Notes: generated from the sequence alone by a model not told the origin. A DNA stretch of 60,884 bases from Streptococcus castoreus DSM 17536 (GCF_000425025.1 NZ_AUKZ01000010.1:1-60884), one strand, 5' to 3'. Positions 1 through 9,073 are shown, numbered from the stretch's first letter. A program made the numbers and translations.

Positions 1-1603
1 CTGCCTTTCCTACCCATGTCTTTGTTACGGGGATAGCGATTTTTTCTACGTTGGTATTGGTAATCGTATAACCATTCTTTTGAGAACCTGTTATCTTATT
101 TTCATAGCCATTTGGAATGTCCTCTTTAATAGTATATTTGATTTCTGTGCCATCTGAGTTGAATTTACGTAGGTTACCAAAAGTATGCTGCCAATGATTA
201 GCCTTATTTAAAGTAGCACTCTTTCCGGTATCGACATTGTCTGCGATTAAATGTACAGTAACAGAATCTTGTTTCTTTCCAACCCATTTTTTATTGACAG
301 ATACAGAGGTTTTGACCGGTTCGTTTTTAATGGTTTGGATAGTTGCCTTTTCAGATGAAACAGTAACGGTATATTCTGTACTATCTGACTCATATCCCGG
401 AGGAGCTACAATTTCTTGAAGCTTATAGTCTCCTGGTATCAATCTTTCTGAAATAGCTTCACCATTTGAATCTGTTGTTATATCAAATGTTTTTCCATCA
501 GAAATTCTTGTAATTTTAAACCTCGCACCTGCAAGCTTTATTTCAGTATTTTCAGCATCTACCTTAATAATTTTAATTTTACCAAGTAAATCACCCTGCC
601 CGTTTCCACCAGAAGATGCATTTTGATAGGTTGAAGTGGTTGTAAAATTATCTGTCTTTGATTTTATATTAGCTTTATTGCCTAATTTGACTCCGGGAAC
701 ATATGTAGAACGATATCTGAGTCGATACTGCTTACCATTAACATCTCCGAGATTATATGTGAAAGAAGTTTTATCTCTATTAAATTTTATTTTATCACTA
801 ATATCCGTTGTCGATAAAGTCCTAATAGTGTCACCATATTCATTATATTCAACTTCCTCTAATTTAAACGTTCCAGGAATATAATGCATTCCTTGAAGGT
901 TGTCATCGTAAGTGTAGAGACTATCCTTAATAACTACATTTGGATAGGTTCCTTTTTTGTGATTGATTCGTAAATTCCACAAAGCCTCAGTTTCACTATC
1001 TGTACTCTCTGACCATTTCCCCAAAATTTCATTATTTGGCTTAGTAGGACCTGTAATAGAAGGAACCGTTATTCGACTAACCTTGCCATTTACTGTAATA
1101 TCAAAAACATTCTGACCTCCATAGGTTATTTTTTCTCCATAGAAAGTTGCAGCAAGCCACATTGTTCCTTTAATGTTAGATCTACTTTCAACGTAATTTG
1201 TAAAAGTAACTCTTAATTTCCCTCCTCCGTTTTTATTTGGAGTCACTACTGCTTTCGCAAGGACAGAGCCATCTGGTGCTGATATATCAAAATGAGTAGC
1301 AGCCGAATTAGTTGGAAACTTCATCTTATCTGGTAATTTTACATCAAAGTAATCTCCTTCACGTAAATTATTCTGATACATACTGGCATCCCAATTCATT
1401 TTTAATTTAAATTCTTCCCACCAGGCATAGGTATTTCCAGTAGTACCATCTTTATGTTCAATGGAGAAATCAGTTATTTTAATCTCCGTTTTCTCTGAAT
1501 TATTTCCTTGTGCGGATACTGGTATGCTTGTTTGTATTAACATACCAAACAAAATGATTATCGACAAAAATATTGAGAAAATCCCTTTCTTTTTGATTTT
1601 CAT
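1..1603 (-). CDS. Cna-type collagen-binding/CnaB surface adhesin, 5' part (runs off left edge)
   Basis: The minus-strand frame is open from the start codon to the window edge, at least 534 codons. A signal peptide of about 32 residues (KIKKK basic start, hydrophobic core, cleavage near VSA|Q) leads into an MSCRAMM A-region with a collagen-binding-type fold. A SpaA/CnaB domain follows from about residue 338 (GKIKIIKVDAENTEIKLAGA). CnaB repeats begin about residue 428 (SVNKKWVG...YTITNTN) and near residue 528 (VTKTWVGKA). Such repeats form Lys-Asn isopeptide bonds and stiffen wall-anchored stalks. The LPXTG end lies outside the window and would be a substrate of the sortase at 42624. The RBS AAGGAGG precedes tandem ATGs at 1606 and 1603; 1603 has the better spacing. 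The ligand is inferred from the family only. Confidence 0.85.
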   Translation of the reverse strand, partial: MKIKKKGIFSIFLSIIILFGMLIQTSIPVSAQGNNSEKTEIKITDFSIEHKDGTTGNTYAWWEEFKLKMNWDASMYQNNLREGDYFDVKLPDKMKFPTNSAATHFDISAPDGSVLAKAVVTPNKNGGGKLRVTFTNYVESRSNIKGTMWLAATFYGEKITYGGQNVFDITVNGKVSRITVPSITGPTKPNNEILGKWSESTDSETEALWNLRINHKKGTYPNVVIKDSLYTYDDNLQGMHYIPGTFKLEEVEYNEYGDTIRTLSTTDISDKIKFNRDKTSFTYNLGDVNGKQYRLRYRSTYVPGVKLGNKANIKSKTDNFTTTSTYQNASSGGNGQGDLLGKIKIIKVDAENTEIKLAGARFKITRISDGKTFDITTDSNGEAISERLIPGDYKLQEIVAPPGYESDSTEYTVTVSSEKATIQTIKNEPVKTSVSVNKKWVGKKQDSVTVHLIADNVDTGKSATLNKANHWQHTFGNLRKFNSDGTEIKYTIKEDIPNGYENKITGSQKNGYTITNTNVEKIAIPVTKTWVGKA

Positions 1604-1606
1604 CAT

Positions 1607-2129
1607 TCTTCCTCCTTAAATTCCATAATTATCTTTGTAGATAATGTTAGCTCTTAATTTACAACGAATTATCAATGAATACACAGTATTACTCATCAAC
1701 AACACATTGATACGCAAACAAAAACCTACCGCACACATTATACTAAATAATAATGAGAAAAAACCGCCATTATTAATCTATTTTTCTCAAATATAATCAC
1801 TTTCGCACAATCATTTTGAAAAAATTCTGTGATTTTTATAAAATAACTTAACACCTTTTCTTAATTTATTCCTTCATTTTCAACTCTGGTATTTCTTGTT
1901 GACTTGATCATCACTTCATTGTGGTGTCATCTTGATATACTCAAAATTCTCTTTCTTTTCGATAATAAAATGTTAAAAGATTTCTAGCTAAGAAAAAATA
2001 AGGATTGAAACTAGATGAAAACCTAAGAAAATAAATTTTTTAAAAGATTTTGAAATCTTCAACGCTTTTTCTCAATGCGATCATTCAAAAACTTTCTGAG
2101 TCTGAAATCGACCTATTCCTTAAATCATA
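1607..2129. other. AT-rich intergenic region upstream of the adhesin
   Basis: About 520 bases with stops in all frames and no convincing gene. It separates the leftward adhesin from an IS200-type element. Any adhesin promoter lies in its left part, but I see no clear -35/-10 pair. No long repeats were recognised. Confidence 0.5.
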
Positions 2130-2840
2130 ACCCCCCGTGAAAACGGGTGGCTTGTACACCGGCTATAAGCCGTTCATCTCCAGCGACGTCTAAAGACGTT
2201 CGCTGAACTTCGTTCAGGTTATGCTTTCGTTACTTGACTGATGCCCGTAACAACGGGCTTTATTTTGATCTGAATCCACCATCTGAAAACGGATCTTCAT
2301 ATTTCTTAACACTCAATTTATCGAGCGCTATGTCATTTTTCTCTTGCTCGCGTATATATTTCGCTACAGTTTTCTCATTTAATCCAACTGTACTGACATA
2401 ATATCCCCTAGCCTAAAACTTACGATTTCCATATTTATACTTTAAATTCGCATGCTTATCAAATATCATCAAAGCACTTTTACTTTTTAAGTAGCCCATG
2501 AAATCTGAAATCGCAAGTTTTGGTGGAATAAGCACAAGCATATGGACATGATCTGGCATCAGATGTCCTTCAATAATTTCTACTCCTTTGTACTGACATA
2601 GATGACGGAAAATTTCAATTAAATCCTGTCTTATTTTGTAGTAAATGGATTTGCGACGATACTTTGGTGTGAAGACAATGCGATATTTGCATATCCATTT
2701 TGTATGTGATAAACTGTAACTGGTTTTAGCCATTTATTTTTCCTCCTTTGTCTAACCTAAACAATTAGATTGTACTAGGAAAAATAAATGGAAGCTACAA
2801 GCCTTGTTAGCCACCAGCTTAGCTGGTGGTTTTCTTGTTT
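2130..2840 (-). mobile_element. IS200/IS605-type insertion sequence (IS200 group), probably inactive
   Basis: A roughly 700-bp unit holds a single tnpA and no tnpB, as in IS200-group elements. The ends carry subterminal hairpins instead of inverted repeats. CCACCAGC/GCTGGTGG lies at 2812-2830, upstream of tnpA. CCCGT/ACGGG lies at 2134-2147, downstream of tnpA, next to further stems such as CGGCTATAAGCCG and the terminator-like GCCCGTAACAACGGGC near 2243. Exact ends are approximate because this family makes no target duplication. The transposase carries a nonsense codon. Confidence 0.75.
2260..2733 (-). pseudogene. tnpA: IS200-type TnpA (HUH/Y1 transposase) interrupted by an amber codon
   Basis: Y1 HUH transposases cut and join single-stranded DNA with a tyrosine and a His-hydrophobe-His metal site. 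The first 106 codons encode a normal N-terminus with the HUH motif (MPDHVHMLV, residues about 59-67). A TAG at 2413-2415 follows NRKF, where relatives have Trp. The same frame then continues for 50 codons with ARGYYVSTVG, which holds the presumed catalytic Tyr, to a TAA at 2260. The total of 157 codons matches the family. The nonsense codon separates the metal site from the nucleophile, so the element should be immobile without readthrough or trans help. Confidence 0.85.
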
Positions 2841-3199
2841 TCCTCTTCGAGAAAAACTGCCTCGAAGCCATAAAATAAAATGCACCACTACTGTTCTAAT
2901 GGTGCTAGTTAGTTATTGCTAAACAAAAAAGTTCACTTGGATTATACTGTCAGTGACAAAATAACAGAGGTAACCCAGATGAACCACTTATATGACAACC
3001 CCAACTCCCATCATTTACACTATAGTTTGCCACATTTAAAAGTCATCTGTACTCAATATTATCGCCAGCATACTCCATGTAAGTTATTAGAAATCAGAAC
3101 TACAAGCGATGCAAAATCAATTATTTCAGTTTTTACTTGATAAAATTTTTTATAAATCATATAATCTAGTTATCATAACTAGATAAAGAGATTTTAATA
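2841..3199. other. Intergenic region between the IS element and the DUF1836 gene
   Basis: This region holds a small hairpin near 2883-2906 (CACCA...TGGTG). A 74-codon open frame (2916-3140) is not called as a gene: it lacks a good RBS and family features. The 3' part probably carries the promoter of the following gene. Confidence 0.4.
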
Positions 3200-3640
3200 A
3201 TGATTTTTCCTACACTACCTACTTGGAAAGAATTGCCTGATCTAGAGTTATATTTAGACCAAGTTCTACTCTACGTTAATCAAGTAACAATGTTTACGGA
3301 CACACAAGACAATAAAGCATTAACGGCTTCAATGATCAATAATTATGTCAAACATGGCTACGTTTCAAAACCAGTCAAGAAAAAATATCAAAAACAACAA
3401 CTGGCCCGTTTAATTGCTATTAGTCTTTTTAAAACAGTCTTTCCTATTCAAGAAATTAGTCAAGTCTTGCAAGGACTTCAAACGACTGCTGATTCAGAAA
3501 ATCTATATAATACTTTTGTTACTTGTTGGAATAACCCGTCTGCCAACATTGACACCATTCCTGACATCATCATCGTTGCATGTCAGACCGTTAAATATTA
3601 CCATCAAACCATTCATTTATCTCAGGAGAAAATCTCATGA
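3200..3640 (+). CDS. DUF1836 family protein
   Basis: This 146-residue protein belongs to the DUF1836 family, which is common in Firmicutes and has a helical, HTH-like N-terminal region of unproven function. Recognisable parts are the N-terminal LPTWKELPDLELYLDQV stretch and the NNYVKHGYVSKPVKKKY segment, which is usual where these proteins resemble a MerR-like helix-turn-helix. There is no signal peptide or membrane segment. Its stop overlaps the next start by 4 bases (ATGA), so it is translationally coupled to the hemolysin III gene. A DNA-binding role is inference. The RBS is weak (AAAGAG). Confidence 0.75.
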   Translation: MIFPTLPTWKELPDLELYLDQVLLYVNQVTMFTDTQDNKALTASMINNYVKHGYVSKPVKKKYQKQQLARLIAISLFKTVFPIQEISQVLQGLQTTADSENLYNTFVTCWNNPSANIDTIPDIIIVACQTVKYYHQTIHLSQEKIS

Positions 3641-4287
3641 ACCAAACCTTCAAACAGAACTTACCGCTGTCTTTTAGTGAGGAAATTGCTAATAGTGTAA
3701 CACATGCGATTGGTGCCCTTGCTATGCTAGTACTACTGCCTATTTCAGCTATTTATGCTTATTGCACTTATGACTTGACTGCTGCGGTTGGCATTTCAAT
3801 CTTCGTCATTAGCTTATTTTTGATGTTTTTATCATCCACTATGTACCATTCTATGGCTTATGGATCTATCCATAAATACATCTTACGCATTATTGATCAC
3901 AGCATGATTTATATTGCCATTGCAGGGAGTTACACACCAGTTGCCTTATCTTTAGTGACTGGCTGGATAGGTTATGTTATTATTATTTTACAATGGGGCA
4001 TTACTATTTTTGGTATTTTATACAAAATTTTTGCCAAACGGATTAACGAAAAATTTAGTCTTGCCCTTTATATTGTAATGGGGTGGTTAGTCATTTTTAT
4101 CTTACCCATCATTATCCCTAAGACTAGCCTTATTTTTGGACTCTTAATGCTGTTGGGTGGATTGGCCTACACAGTCGGTGCAGTTTTTTATGCTCAAAAA
4201 AAACCTTATTTCCATATGATTTGGCATCTTTTCATATTACTGGCTTCTGCCTTGCAATTTATCGCAATTACTTTCTTTATGCTTTAA
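3637..4287 (+). CDS. Hemolysin III / TrhA-type integral membrane protein
   Basis: This 216-residue protein has about seven hydrophobic segments and the hemolysin III/PAQR signature residues: SxxxYH (SSTMYHSM, about residues 66-73), a D-H-S motif in IIDHSMIYI, and a C-terminal MIWHLFILLAS that supplies the conserved His. The family is related to adipoQ receptors, with a metal-binding Asp/His cluster in the membrane. Some members affect membrane-energetics homeostasis, and haemolysis is documented only for a few. It is coupled to the upstream DUF1836 gene. The RBS CAGGAG lies inside that gene's end. Family assignment is confident; function is not. Confidence 0.85.
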   Translation: MNQTFKQNLPLSFSEEIANSVTHAIGALAMLVLLPISAIYAYCTYDLTAAVGISIFVISLFLMFLSSTMYHSMAYGSIHKYILRIIDHSMIYIAIAGSYTPVALSLVTGWIGYVIIILQWGITIFGILYKIFAKRINEKFSLALYIVMGWLVIFILPIIIPKTSLIFGLLMLLGGLAYTVGAVFYAQKKPYFHMIWHLFILLASALQFIAITFFML

Positions 4288-4357
4288 TGGAATGAGATAT
4301 GCTTGACAGAAAGTGATATAATAAAAACAGTCCACAGCATTTTAGAGGAGAAACGTA

Positions 4358-5257
4358 ATGAAAACTGTTCGTATTTTTTACAATCCCAATTCTGGAAAAA
4401 AAGAAAACCAACTGGCAGAACAAGTAAAAGCTCACTTTATTCAAAACGGTTTTTCCAAAGAAACCGTTGAAATTATCACACCTAAAAATGCTGATCATGC
4501 TTTTTCATTGGCTAAGAAAGCCTCCCAAGAAAAAATTGATTTGGTCATTCCGCTAGGTGGTGATGGCACCTTAAATAAAATTATTGGAGGTGTTTTTGAA
4601 GGTGGTTCCTATTCTTTAATTGGTCTAGTGCCATCAGGTACCGTTAATAATTTTGCAAAAGCATTACACGCCCCCTTACAAATTACTGAGGCACTGGATA
4701 CCATTCTGACAGGACAAATCAAAAAAGTTGATATTTGTAAAGCTAATAACAATTATATGATTTCTAGTTTGACTTTGGGGTTGTTAGCTGATATTGCCGC
4801 TAATGTCACAGCTGATGAAAAACGACGCTTTGGTCCATTGGCATTTTTAAAGGACAGTATTAGAATACTAAGACGAAATCGCAGTTATTCTATCTCCTTG
4901 ATTAGCCATAATCATCGGGTTCATCTTAAAACGAAATTTCTTTTAATTACCATGACCAATACCATTGCCGGTTTTCCATCTTTTTCAACCGGAGCTCAAG
5001 TTGATGATGGTTATCTTCAAGTCTATACTATGGAAAAGCTCTCTTTCTTTAAATGTTTATGGCATATTAATGATTTTAAACAAGGTGATTTTTCAAAAGC
5101 AAAGGGAATTAGCCATTTTCAAACCAATAGTTTAACCTTGTTGCCACAAGCTATCTCTCCGCGCACTCGTATTGACGGAGATAAAAGCGACTATCTTCCT
5201 ATCCAATTAGATATCATTCCAAAAGCCATTTCAATTATTGTCCCTAAAGAACAATAA
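4358..5257 (+). CDS. Diacylglycerol/lipid kinase family protein (YegS/DgkB-like)
   Basis: This 299-residue protein has the DAGK catalytic fold: an N-terminal IFYNPNSGKKE nucleotide-binding strand, the GGDGTLNKIIGG motif (about residues 67-78) and VPSGTVNNFAKAL. The C-terminal beta-sandwich includes DDGYLQVY. Family members phosphorylate diacylglycerol or related lipids for phospholipid recycling; the substrate here cannot be told. There is no signal peptide, and it probably acts at the cytoplasmic membrane face. A clear RBS (AGAGGAG) precedes the ATG. A rho-independent terminator follows at once, and the 70-bp gap upstream holds a TATAAT-like box, so it is probably its own transcription unit. 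Confidence 0.88.
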   Translation: MKTVRIFYNPNSGKKENQLAEQVKAHFIQNGFSKETVEIITPKNADHAFSLAKKASQEKIDLVIPLGGDGTLNKIIGGVFEGGSYSLIGLVPSGTVNNFAKALHAPLQITEALDTILTGQIKKVDICKANNNYMISSLTLGLLADIAANVTADEKRRFGPLAFLKDSIRILRRNRSYSISLISHNHRVHLKTKFLLITMTNTIAGFPSFSTGAQVDDGYLQVYTMEKLSFFKCLWHINDFKQGDFSKAKGISHFQTNSLTLLPQAISPRTRIDGDKSDYLPIQLDIIPKAISIIVPKEQ

Positions 5258-5279
5258 AAAGTGCCAAAGGCACTTTTTT
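5256..5279 (+). terminator. Rho-independent terminator after the lipid kinase gene
   Basis: The stem AAAAAGTGCC / GGCACTTTTT with an AAA loop starts right after the lipid kinase stop and ends in a T run. Confidence 0.85.
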
Positions 5280-5325
5280 ATCTTATTTATTATGGTTTGA
5301 AGCCGATTTTCTCTACGAGAAAAAT

Positions 5326-5351
5326 CATAACCACCAGTACTAGTGGTTATG
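5326..5351. repeat. 26-nt near-perfect palindrome resembling an IS200 hairpin
   Basis: CATAACCAC...GTGGTTATG forms a near-perfect palindrome around AGTACT, with one asymmetric pair. The CCACCAG core resembles the end hairpin of the IS200 element at 2812-2830. It could be a solo IS end, a small palindromic repeat or a leftward terminator; the sequence alone does not decide. Confidence 0.5.
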
Positions 5352-5486
5352 ACTAGAATAGATATTTCTTTTGAAATAATAACCTTAAATAGTGCAAGAG
5401 TAATTGCTAACCCCAGAAACAATCTTAAAAATACCATTGCAGCGCTTCTAAAACATTAACATTTCTTTTCGTCACTTTCTTAAAAG

Positions 5487-5693
5487 TTACTCCTCTTTGT
5501 CTTTTCTTGATAGTCCAAATAAAAGACCTTTAAGGCTATTTTTAGCATCAGTGATGACTTCAGAAATTTTACCTTTTGTTTGTTCAACCTTGCCTTTTGT
5601 CTCTAGGTCTTTATCGTCTATAAGGTGACCAACCGTTTCCTTCACTTTTCCTGAAACTTGGTCTAGTTTGGCATCAAATTTTTCTTCTAACAT
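5487..5693 (-). CDS. CsbD family stress-response protein
   Basis: This small hydrophilic, charged protein of 68 residues has two tandem CsbD-type helical units: KLDQVSGKVKETVG and KGKVEQTKGKISEVITD. CsbD proteins are general-stress proteins of unknown mechanism. I start at the ATG at 5693 (MLEEKFDAKLD), preceded by GAAAGGA; a GTG nine bases upstream is also in frame but fits the RBS less well. The C-terminus (LFGLSRKDKEE) is a short tail typical of streptococcal members. The gene is monocistronic, with a 258-bp gap upstream. Confidence 0.85.
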   Translation of the reverse strand: MLEEKFDAKLDQVSGKVKETVGHLIDDKDLETKGKVEQTKGKISEVITDAKNSLKGLLFGLSRKDKEE

Positions 5694-5918
5694 TAATCCC
5701 ACGTCCTTTCAATGAAGAGTCACAAAACTGCCTTATCTTAAATGATTAATGAATGGTTGTCGAAGTGACCACATCAATCATTTTTGCATTTCAAAGTGAC
5801 AACACATTTTTTATTTCGTATTGTCATTATATCATCCTAGTGATTTTTCGTCAAAAATTTTGATTTTTTAGAACAATAGTAAGTCTTATTTTAAAGTTAC
5901 TAGGAAAAGAATAAAAAA

Positions 5919-5945
5919 ATCCAAAACCTATTTAAGACTTTGGAT
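5919..5945 (-). terminator. Terminator after the ABC-F gene
   Basis: On the minus strand ATCCAAAG...TTTTGGAT is followed by a T run, just downstream of the ABC-F stop codon. Confidence 0.7.
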
Positions 5946-5951
5946 ACTCAT

Positions 5952-7496
5952 TTATGTTAATTGATTGAAATCCCAAACACTAGTTACCCAACCTTCATAA
6001 AAGTCAGGTTCATGACAAACCATCAAGATAGATCCTTTATAAGCTTTCAAAGCTCGCTTAAGTTCTTCTTTAGCATCGACATCAAGGTGATTGGTTGGTT
6101 CATCTAAAATAAGCACATTGTTTTCACGATTCATCAGGAGACAAAAACGAACTTTGGCTTGCTCACCCCCTGATAAGACTTGAATTTGACTTTCAATATG
6201 TTTCGAGGTTAGACCACAACGGGCCAAAGCTGCTCGTACTTCGGCTTGGTTCAAAGCAGGAAAAGCATCCCAAACAGCTTCCAAAGGTGTTTGGCGGTTA
6301 CCACCTGCTACTTCTTGCTCAAAGTAACCCACTTCCAAGAAATCTCCCGTCTCCACTTCTCCGTCCAGAGATTGAGTGATTCCAAGAAGGCTTTTTAGTA
6401 AAGTAGATTTTCCGATACCATTAGCGCCGATAATAGCTATTTTTTGATTACGCTCAAAACTAAGATTCAATGGTTCTCTGGTCAACGGACGATCATAACC
6501 AATCATAAGATCTTTAGTCTGGAAAATAAATCGACTCGGTGTTCTTGCTTCCTTAAATTCAAAACTTGGCTTTGGTTTTTCTGCCTGAAGCTCAATCAGA
6601 TCCATCTTATCAAGTTTCTTTTGACGAGACATGGCCATATTACGTGTTGCCACTCTAGCCTTATTACGATTAACAAAGTCTTGCAAGTCAGCAATTTCTT
6701 TTTGCTGACGTTCATAAGCTGCTTCCAGTTGTGATTTTTTCATGTCATAAACAGCTTGAAATTGATAGTAGTCACCAGTATAGCGAACCAAATCTTGATT
6801 TTCAACATGGTAAACAATGTTAATCACATCATTCAAGAAAGGGATATCATGTGAGATTAAGACAAAGGCATTTTCGTAATTTTGCAAATAACGTTTTAGC
6901 CATTCAATATGTTCAGCATCTAGGTAGTTAGTTGGTTCATCCAGTAAGAGAATATCAGGTTTTTCCAACAAAAGCTTAGCTAATAAAATCTTTGTCCGTT
7001 GCCCCCCTGATAAGGCTGTAACATCTGATTCCATTCCAAAATCCATGACGCCAAGAGCACGTGCAACTTCGTCAATCTTAGCGTCTAAAGTATAAAAATC
7101 GCGACTTTCTAGCCGATCTTGAAGTTCACCAACTTCTTCCATCAAGGCATCAACATTTGCCCCATCGTCTGCCATTGACATATAAATCTCATTGATGCGC
7201 TCTTCCGTCTTAAAAAGGTCATCAAAAGCAGTTCGCAACACATCACGAACCGTTTGCCCAGTTTTAAGAACGGTATGTTGGTCTAGGTAACCTGCTGTCA
7301 CATATTTTGACCATTCTATCTTCCCTTCGTCAGGTTGGAGATGACCGGTCACAATACTCATAAAGGTAGATTTCCCCTCACCGTTTGCTCCCACAAGTCC
7401 AATATGTTCTCCTTTTAAAAGACGAAAAGAGACATTTTCAAAAATAGCACGATCTCCAAAACCGTGACTTAATTGTTTAACTTCTAATATACTCAT
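5952..7496 (-). CDS. ABC-F family ATP-binding protein (YkpA/YbiT type)
   Basis: This 514-residue protein has two fused ATPase domains and no membrane segment, which is the ABC-F architecture of ribosome-acting translation factors. Domain 1 has GANGEGKST (Walker A) and LSGGQ; domain 2 has GANGIGKST and LSGGE. Both Walker B motifs read LLDEPTN or ILDEPTN. Between them lies a charged P-site-tertiary-interaction-motif-like linker (about residues 235-320). The length fits the YkpA/YbiT subgroup rather than longer antibiotic-resistance ABC-Fs. The ATG at 7496 is chosen because AAGGAAG lies seven bases upstream; an in-frame codon 27 bases earlier lacks an RBS. The exact ribosomal role is unknown. 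Confidence 0.87.
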   Translation of the reverse strand: MSILEVKQLSHGFGDRAIFENVSFRLLKGEHIGLVGANGEGKSTFMSIVTGHLQPDEGKIEWSKYVTAGYLDQHTVLKTGQTVRDVLRTAFDDLFKTEERINEIYMSMADDGANVDALMEEVGELQDRLESRDFYTLDAKIDEVARALGVMDFGMESDVTALSGGQRTKILLAKLLLEKPDILLLDEPTNYLDAEHIEWLKRYLQNYENAFVLISHDIPFLNDVINIVYHVENQDLVRYTGDYYQFQAVYDMKKSQLEAAYERQQKEIADLQDFVNRNKARVATRNMAMSRQKKLDKMDLIELQAEKPKPSFEFKEARTPSRFIFQTKDLMIGYDRPLTREPLNLSFERNQKIAIIGANGIGKSTLLKSLLGITQSLDGEVETGDFLEVGYFEQEVAGGNRQTPLEAVWDAFPALNQAEVRAALARCGLTSKHIESQIQVLSGGEQAKVRFCLLMNRENNVLILDEPTNHLDVDAKEELKRALKAYKGSILMVCHEPDFYEGWVTSVWDFNQLT

Positions 7497-7702
7497 GATT
7501 TCTTCCTTAGTTGTCATCAACAAAGCCGTAAAAACGACCTGTCATTTCCATCTAATTATGGCAAAAAGCAAGCCTTTTGTCAATGAAAGCCATGCCATTA
7601 ACATGCGTTGTACGTACGAAAAACTCAATCATTAACCGTCAAATTCTTCGCTCACACATATCTATGATCAACCTTTATAATTTTTCTAAATTTCAGATGT
7701 CT

Positions 7703-7736
7703 GTTGTAAGAAGAAGTCTTATCAGGTACAATAGAA
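7703..7736 (+). promoter_or_regulatory. Promoter of the MocR-type regulator gene
   Basis: TTGTAA and TACAAT are separated by 17 bases and lie about 30 bases before the chosen start codon of the MocR gene. The position means the long upstream in-frame extension of that ORF is untranscribed or noncoding. Confidence 0.65.
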
Positions 7737-7762
7737 GTAAACTTAACTGTATGGGGACAATA

Positions 7763-9016
7763 ATGACTAGTAAATATCAAATGATTATTGCAGATTTGGA
7801 CAAAGCTATTCAGCAACAAGAATTTAAAAAAGGAGATAAACTCCCTTCCATCAGACAATTAAGTCAAAGCTATCAATGCAGTAAAGACACGGTTCAAAGA
7901 GCACTCTTAGAATTAAAATACCGTCACTTAATTTATGCTGTTCCCAAAAGTGGTTACTACGTTCTTGGCAAAGTTATTCAGGAAGATTTTTCGCATGATT
8001 TAAGTCTTGAGGATTATAATAATTTGGCTTATGAGGATTTTCGACTTTGTTTAAATGAAGCGCTAGTCGCTAGAGATTCCTATCTGTTTCACTATTACCA
8101 TCAAACTGAAGGTTTGGAAGATTTGCGAAATGCCTTATTACCTTATTTGGCAAGTAATAGTATTTATAGCAACAAAAGTCAGCTTTTAATCACTTCTGGC
8201 ACGCAACAAGCCCTTTATATTTTATCACAGATGACTTTTCCAACGACTGGTCAAAAGATTTTGATAGAAACGCCTACTTATCACCGTATGGAAGAATTAG
8301 TGAAAAAACTAGGGTTAGCTTATCAGACCATTGAGCGAGAATTTGAAGGGCTTAATCTGGTGGAGTTAGAAACTATTTTTCAGACTGGTGATATCAAATT
8401 CTTTTATACCATTTCACGTTTTTCAAATCCATTAGGGCTTTCTTATAGTCCAAAAGAAAAAGAAGCAATCGTCCAATTGGCAAAACAGTATCGTATTTAT
8501 ATTTTAGAGGACGATTACCTCGGTGATTTTGTAAACTCCAAAGAACCACCACTTCATTATTATGATACTAATGATCGTGTCATCTATTTAAAATCCTTTT
8601 CAATGAGTGTGTTTCCTGCACTTAGGATAGGAACTCTTGTTTTACCAACAGCTTTAAAAACTCATTTTCTCGCTCAAAAATCAATGATTGATTTAGATAC
8701 CAATTTGCTCATGCAAAAAGCACTCGCCCTGTATTTAGAAAATGGCATGTTTCAAAAAAATCTAAAACATATTAAGCACTTTTTAAAACAGCGCAAAGAA
8801 GACTTACGGGATTTCCTAAACCAAGAATTCCCCCAATTAGATTATCGTCTAAGCCCAAATAATATCATTATCAACTGTACTCAAGCCACTCTTTCTCTTC
8901 CACAGCACTTTCTAAAGAAAGAGAATTATCTCCTAAAAACCACTAAAGCAAGCTACCTCAATATAACGATTAATCAAGAAACAAAAGCTAATTTATTACA
9001 ATTACTTAAAAAATAA
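7763..9016 (+). CDS. MocR-type GntR/aminotransferase regulator
   Basis: This 417-residue protein fuses an N-terminal GntR winged helix (KGDKLPSIRQLSQSYQCSKDTVQRAL, about residues 24-49) to a fold-type I aminotransferase-like domain (TSGTQQALYIL, ETPTYHRM, EDDYLGDF, and LKSFSMSVFPALRIG with the probable PLP Lys). MocR regulators sense PLP or amine metabolites and often control adjacent divergent genes. The leftward neighbour is the ABC-F gene, separated by about 270 bp. The frame is open further upstream, but a TTGTAA-N17-TACAAT promoter just before 7763 argues for the ATG there. The target genes are not evident. Confidence 0.82.
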   Translation: MTSKYQMIIADLDKAIQQQEFKKGDKLPSIRQLSQSYQCSKDTVQRALLELKYRHLIYAVPKSGYYVLGKVIQEDFSHDLSLEDYNNLAYEDFRLCLNEALVARDSYLFHYYHQTEGLEDLRNALLPYLASNSIYSNKSQLLITSGTQQALYILSQMTFPTTGQKILIETPTYHRMEELVKKLGLAYQTIEREFEGLNLVELETIFQTGDIKFFYTISRFSNPLGLSYSPKEKEAIVQLAKQYRIYILEDDYLGDFVNSKEPPLHYYDTNDRVIYLKSFSMSVFPALRIGTLVLPTALKTHFLAQKSMIDLDTNLLMQKALALYLENGMFQKNLKHIKHFLKQRKEDLRDFLNQEFPQLDYRLSPNNIIINCTQATLSLPQHFLKKENYLLKTTKASYLNITINQETKANLLQLLKK

Positions 9017-9034
9017 CTGCTTAAAGATCTTATA

Positions 9035-9073
9035 AAAATAGAATCAGTGCTTAAATGCCTGATTCTATTTTTT
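9035..9073. terminator. Bidirectional terminator between convergent genes
   Basis: A 12-bp stem, AAATAGAATCAG / CTGATTCTATTT, is flanked by A and T runs on both sides. It lies between the rightward MocR gene and the leftward ATP-cone gene. Confidence 0.85.

Noticed and set aside
2916..3140. 74-codon open frame between the IS element and the DUF1836 gene
   Set aside because: No RBS, no recognised domain and composition like the flanking intergenic DNA; more likely chance.
5231..5437. Leftward 68-codon hydrophobic ORF
   Set aside because: Overlaps the lipid-kinase terminator and the 26-nt palindrome, and has no convincing RBS or conservation visible.
7577..7762. In-frame 5' extension of the MocR regulator
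   Set aside because: A TTGTAA-N17-TACAAT promoter lies inside it and the family N-terminus starts just after 7763.
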